Source: Hoplostethus atlanticus (lineage: Eukaryota > Chordata > Actinopteri > Trachichthyiformes > Trachichthyidae). From it: a stretch of 64,000 nt of DNA. Under the pieces are notes generated by a model. The model searched no databases. It was given only the letters and a program-made list of their open reading frames with translations, and was not told where the DNA came from. The DNA lies in assembly GCA_034670405.1 (NCBI GenBank), contig JAXDDX010000001.1, forward strand, positions 15,825,001 through 15,889,000, written 5' to 3'. Numbering within the stretch: the first letter of the stretch is position 1; each line of letters begins with the position of its first letter. This document shows positions 59,728-64,000 of the stretch, one piece after another. The position numbers were made by a program, and so were the translations under genes.

Positions 59728-60444
59728 GTTTCCCCGACTCTCCTCTCTTTCTCCCCATCTCTCCTCTCTCTTGCAACTTCTGTTCTCTCCCGGTTCCTTT
59801 TCTCTCTTCTTTTCTATCTTGCCTGTTCCTCTCTCCTCCTCCCCCCTGCAGGGTGATTGCTGACAGGACGGCTGACATATGTTGGTTTAGCCTTTCTCTC
59901 CCTGAGTGACATTTTGCCCGCAAGGCTGGGAGGGACAGAAAGAGGGGAGGGGAGGGAGAAAGAAGAGGAGGATGGACGGATGGAGGTAGAGAAAGTCTGA
60001 AAGGAGGGGGGGGGGGAAACAACCTACTCTCTTTCTCTTCTTATCCCCTCCTCCCCATCCTCTCCCCGATCTCCTTTCACCCCCTTTCACCACCACCCCC
60101 CTCTCTCAAAGAGCACTGGCCTTTCCTCTGCATTGATCACTGACACCGACAGCAAAACAGACAGAAGAAAAACACTGTGATATTTTGGCAGGTGAGTGGG
60201 AGAGAGAGAGAGAGAGAGGCAGGTCTGGAAGGATGTGGGATGGAGGGAGGAAGGGAGGGAGAGAGAGAGGGGGAAGGAGGGAGGGAGGGAAATGAGAGGG
60301 AGAGGGTCTGTTTGAATTTTCCATTAAAAGAATCAAATGCAGTAACCTGGGAGAGACACGAGATGGATGGAGAGGCAGGGAAACAGTGAAAGAAGGAGAG
60401 GATGAGAGGAGAGGATGGGTTAATCTCTCTCTCTATCAATCTGA
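59728..60444. other. C/T-rich and purine-rich intergenic sequence
   Basis: C/T-rich at 59728-59850, purine-rich at 59930-60010 and 60190-60310. No gene was recognised. Confidence 0.5.
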
Positions 60445-60490
<46 letters not shown>

Positions 60491-60712
60491 TTGGTATGGA
60501 TGAGAGCTCCTGGAATTGATAGTATAATTCTGTCAAAGCCGTAACACCTGCGGTAACAGATGCAACTGTGTGTGTGTGTGTGTGTGTGGTGTGTGTGTGT
60601 GTGTGTGTTTATGTGCTGCAGATGATTCTATTTCTCACTGTGCCCCGACACCTTGACCACAACGTTGCAGGATACTTGGAAAAACCTTGAATACCCCGAA
60701 TATTATCATGAA

Positions 60713-60767
<55 letters not shown>

Positions 60768-60770
60768 AAA
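60445..60770. repeat. (CA)n, (TG)n, (CA)n cluster
   Basis: (CA)n at 60445-60488, (TG)n at 60566-60609 and (CA)n at 60716-60765 lie within 320 bp. CA and TG arms are complementary and could pair. Confidence 0.93.
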
Positions 60771-61554
60771 CAGTAAATTGGAAAGGTGTGTATGCGCTTC
60801 AGTTGGTATATGCCAGATATTTGGGCTTCTGAGAATCGAAATAAGATCTGACCTGAGTTGTAAACAGCATATGTTTCGATGAGTTTCCCCAAACAGGATA
60901 CTGATGTAAACAAACTCATGGTGGCGACATCACGGGGATGAGCACTTCCTATTGGTCAACTGCTCAGACGAGAGAAAGAATTTGGTACAGGGAATTTAAG
61001 GGAATAGGGACTCAGCAGGCCAAAATGCATGCCACGTCCTGATGGGTGTGACCTTCGCTGCATCGTTCCTCTCTCTCTCTCAACTCTACTATCTAACGAA
61101 GTAGAAAAGCCATGAAAAGTCGTCATCCATATTTAGTTCATTTTGTGTCTCTGCTGCTTCGGTAAAGGTGTGTGTATTTTCCCATGCCAGTGACGCACCT
61201 CAAATTAAATTGAGCCAAATTGAATTTTATCCCCACAAAGAACTCTGTGGTACACTGTAATCTTTTATCCTCAAGGTCACTGAGAGAGGAATGTTTTTTT
61301 TTTTTTATTCCCCATCTCCTCCTCCGAGAACGAAAGGAACATGTTTTCTGTTTGAAAGGGGGAGGCGAGGGAGAATGAGACAGACAGGCAAAGAAAGGAG
61401 GTATGCAAATGGTGGGAGAGAGAGAGAGAGCGCTGTTTTGATGAGACAACCGATGTTCCTCCTTTCATAAACCTTGACCTAGGCAAAACATGGAGGGAGA
61501 CAAAAAGGAAAGGCAATGAAACACAAATAAGAGGCGGGTGAAAAAGAGAGAAGG
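60771..61554. other. Intergenic, nothing recognised
   Basis: Unique sequence with short A-, T- and GA-rich runs. No gene was recognised. Confidence 0.45.
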
Positions 61555-61615
61555 CGGGGGTGGGGGGTGGGGGGGGGGGGGGGGTGGGGGGGGGGGAGGA
61601 GGAGGAGGGAAGGCT
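61555..61615. repeat. Poly-G tract
   Basis: About 50 bases of almost pure G on the plus strand, broken by single T and A, flanked by GGAGGA. It is a strong candidate for G-quadruplex formation. Confidence 0.9.
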
Positions 61616-62104
61616 GAGGAAAAAAAAGGGAATGCGAGGGAGTGAGGGATGATGATGACAGAAAGAAAGAAAGAATGGATCTGGATTGAAGTGGGATCTT
61701 TTTTTTCTTCCATCTCATAAAGAGAGAAAGAGATGATGAGACGCAGAGACAGGATGAAGTGGAGGGTTTTTTTTTTTCTTTTCATCTGCTCCATCTCTAT
61801 TGGAGGTCGTCTTCTTCTGCTAATAAGGCCCTCACTAAAAAACATTTGTGTGATGTGCCCTCGTCCTGCTTTAGCCCGGCTGAATATACAGGATAAGACC
61901 ACAGAGAGGGGGGGAAGGGGGAAGAGAGGGGTCGCACAAAGAGTCCCCCCCCCCAGGCTTTTCCTATTTAATGCACAATCACAATAAAATCAATGAACAT
62001 CACCTCTTGGTCTCTTTTTCGCCTGTGCTTTTAGTTTGAAAAATCTCAAGCGCAGTTTCATACATTTGTAAATGATTCTCGTCCAATATGGGATATACTG
62101 TTGT
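61616..62104. other. Intergenic, nothing recognised
   Basis: Purine-rich then unique sequence. No gene was recognised. Confidence 0.45.
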
Positions 62105-62530
62105 GTTGTGTTGTTGAGTGTGATGCAGATGGGATGAGAGGAAGCACCTCCAAGTCTGAGACCTTGTTTCTCTCCTGGAAAAAGGTGCCCTGTCCCATTC
62201 AGGTGGTGGTATCCTGGGGTCTCATTTACAAGTGAGGGTAAAAGGGATTGTGAGATTGACTGCCGGCTAGATGCAGCTGCGGCAGTGATGAGAGCGTTGT
62301 ATTGGACCGCTGTTGTTAAAGCGAAAGCTCTCGATTTATCAGTCGATCCTCATTCCAACCCAAAATGAGGTTTCCGCCGGGTGGCTGGGCCCGCTCTCCA
62401 TGACAGGATGAGAAACTCGGTGAGGACCTCAGCGGCTTCTTCACATTGAGAGGAGTCATCTGAGGTGGTCTAGGAACCTGGCAAGGATGCCCTCTAGGAC
62501 CCTCCCTTTGGAGGTAATGGAAATGGAGGA
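62105..62530 (+). mobile_element. LINE relic, C-terminal reverse-transcriptase region
   Basis: In shifting phases, the plus strand reads GMRGSTSKSETLFLSWKKV near 62130. It then carries the DNA equivalents of TSEGxxxxEIDxR, AVMRALY and KLSIYRS. Near 62430-62510 it gives LLHIERSHLRW and LARMPSRTLPLEV. This motif order is common at the C-terminus of a frequent fish non-LTR retrotransposon. The clade is not assigned. Multiple stops and frameshifts are present. Confidence 0.8.
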
Positions 62531-62611
62531 AGTTGCTGGGTAAAAGGATGTCTGGGCTGCTCTGGCTTTGCATGTGTTCTCTGTGTGCACATATCATTTA
62601 AGTGTGTATTG

Positions 62612-62654
<43 letters not shown>

Positions 62655-62739
62655 GAGACCTCACACAGTTTGACCTCTCCTCTGGAGAGGAAATGAGCTC
62701 CATCCATCAAGTGCTCATCCCAGTGGGAGACCCCACTAC
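62531..62739. repeat. Spacer with (TG)n
   Basis: (TG)n at about 62611-62652. Nothing else was recognised. Confidence 0.85.
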
Positions 62740-63065
62740 CAGTCCAGCCAAAAGACCCTCATCCTCCTCTAACGCCTTCTTTACATTCCTGCCAAAACCC
62801 CCTCCTCTTTCCCCTCCTTTCTTCCACACACCTGGCCAAACGATATCCTTCCTCATCCTCTAGCCATCTTCTCCTCCTCTGCCAAAAGACCCTCTTCTGC
62901 CAATTTCTTTGATGAAAAACTATCAAACTGCCCCAGCCTGCCTCTGAATCCAACACCTAAAATAAACAACCCCACATCAGATCTGGCCAAAAGACCCTCT
63001 TCCCCTCCCTATTCTTCACCCTTCTGCCAAAAGACCATGTTTCGCTAACCTTCTGCCAACATCCT
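62740..63065 (+). repeat. Dispersed GCCAAAAGACC motif, about seven copies
   Basis: GCCAAAAGACC(C/A)T occurs near 62747, 62882, 62982 and 63024. Degenerate forms (GCCAAAACCCC, GCCAAACGATA, GCCAATTTC, GCCAACATCC) lie near 62790, 62834, 62896 and 63055. Spacing is irregular, and the sequence between copies is C/T-rich. The origin is unknown: either an eroded minisatellite or clustered binding sites. Confidence 0.55.
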
Positions 63066-63170
63066 GTACTGGAAACTCTTCCAGAAGGTGTCTGAAAGCG
63101 CCCACATCACACTGTGTTGAGTATATTCTTTCTACATACAACAATTCACCCAAAAAAAAAAAAAACACAC

Positions 63171-63357
63171 AAAGACTGGCAGTATAATAGTAATAAAACA
63201 ATAACCTTTATATTATTTTAGATCATTACTTTCTAGAGCTCTGTGGCGTGGGCATAAGCTGACAGGCATAGACAGACACACACACACACACACACACAGC
63301 AGTGATATGGTGCCTGAAGCCCTCTTCAGGGTGATTCATTAACAAGACGCACAGTGT
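63171..63357 (+). repeat. Direct duplication, copy 1 (period 643 bp)
   Basis: Starts AAAGACTGGCAGTATAATAG and ends AACAAGACGCACAGTGT. It matches 63814-64000 over 187 bp, with only two substitutions noticed by eye and no length change even across the internal (CA)n. Confidence 0.95.
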
Positions 63358-63559
63358 AAACCTGGGTGGCTGTGAGGAGTGTAGCGTCGAGGTTGGAGCT
63401 CAGGGGAGAGGCGGAGGCGGTCACGGGGGATGTCTCGACTAGTCTAGTCCTAGGGAGGCAACATGGAGCGTCAGGGGAAAGAGAGTACTTTTCCTCTGGA
63501 GGTCTGAGGACTGGGACTGTGCTTCTTGCTGTCACTGAGGCGCTCCTTCCCATTGTCCT

Positions 63560-63813
63560 ACCATCGCTATACCGATGACACTTCTTTTTTTCTTTCCATC
63601 CCCGTAGCTGTTGAGGCCTCCACTTACATTGTTAACATCTTCTGGATGTCTGCCCATAAACCTTGACAAGACTGAATTCTTCCTATTCACTCACTCACTC
63701 ACTCAACTCACTCACTGACAACACAATGGTGACTCAATGTTGACTCCTGCCCAGACCACTGAGAATATCGGTGGCATCCAGAATCCTGAATGCTGCAGCC
63801 CACCTTGTCTTGT
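63560..63813 (+). mobile_element. Possible L2-like LINE fragment
   Basis: In shifting phases the plus strand reads YTDDTSFFLSIP (a YxDDT-type motif), then LDKTEFFLF, and lastly SRILNAAAHLVL. These resemble the YADDT, KTEFLLF and RxLNAAARLV motifs of L2/CR1-like reverse transcriptases, but compressed into about 250 bp with stops. It lies inside the 643-bp duplicated unit. Confidence 0.5.
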
Positions 63814-64000
63814 AAAGACTGGCAGTATAATAGTAATAAAACAATAACCTTTATATTATTTTAGATCATTACTTTCTAGAGCTCTGTGGCGTGGGCATAA
63901 GCCGACAGGCATAGACAGACACACACACACACACACACACAGCAGTGATATGGTGCCCGAAGCCCTCTTCAGGGTGATTCATTAACAAGACGCACAGTGT
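63814..64000 (+). repeat. Direct duplication, copy 2, cut by the window end
   Basis: Matches 63171-63357. It begins immediately after the LINE-like fragment, and homology runs to the last base of the window, so the true extent is unknown. Confidence 0.95.

Noticed and set aside
59678..60096. Pro/Ser-rich minus-strand frames
   Set aside because: They come from C/T- and purine-rich low-complexity tracts, with no conserved motif.

Overview
The window looks like vertebrate, most likely teleost fish, nuclear DNA. It is dense in long CA/TG, GA/TC and tetranucleotide microsatellites. It also carries relics of many transposon families typical of fish genomes: tRNA-derived SINEs, L2-like, L1/Tx1-like and other LINEs, and Tc1, piggyBac, CACTA-, hAT-, Harbinger- and Kolobok-like DNA elements. 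No host protein-coding gene with a convincing exon chain was recognised on either strand, so the window reads as a gene desert or the interior of a very large intron. Most long open frames are translations of simple repeats.

Layout. 0-4 kb: a SINE, then a 1.84-kb G-poor array of 6-bp units (about 1976-3817) whose minus strand is open as a Ser/Asp/Asn-rich frame. 4-12 kb: microsatellites, an AT-rich regulatory-looking island (5865-6125), a 577-bp GATA/GACA array (6536-7112), a TTAA-flanked MITE (8148-8309) and a SINE with a duplicated B box (11757-12014). 12.9-15.6 kb: a complete CACTA-type element with 26-bp inverted ends, a TA duplication and a decayed transposase-like gene. 16-26 kb: SINE fragments, an L2-like LINE 3' end inside a GA tract (20741-21440), microsatellites and candidate conserved islands. 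27-33 kb: a possible first exon (27281-27400), a piggyBac transposase relic on the minus strand (27908-29746) with all three catalytic Asp, extra piggyBac-like TTAA ends to 30740, a SINE and a Tc1 relic. A diverged 120-bp repeat flanks this block at 27.5 and 33.7 kb. 35-41 kb: a tRNA-derived SINE with a 10-bp target-site duplication (35601-36053), Harbinger-like ends and a rearranged L2-like LINE. 42-53 kb: mainly microsatellites with a few regulatory-looking islands, retroposon tails and a 40-bp minisatellite (50831-51182). 53-60 kb: an hAT-like element with an 8-bp duplication (53792-54420), an ATCC/ATCT block array (56292-56610), a Harbinger-like element with 17-bp perfect inverted ends (57053-57680) and a 5'-truncated L1/Tx1-type LINE with a 14-bp duplication (58265-59713). 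62-64 kb: another LINE relic, a dispersed CCAAAAGACC motif and a 643-bp-period direct duplication running off the window end.

No cooperating set of host genes is visible. The proteins recognised belong to mobile elements and nearly all are broken. The most notable items are the Ser-Asp repeat frame with a splice-acceptor-like junction, the fully bounded CACTA-type element, the piggyBac relic with its cluster of related ends, the terminal 643-bp duplication, and short islands rich in octamer and homeodomain-like sites that could be conserved enhancers. All assignments were made by eye; no database or alignment was run.
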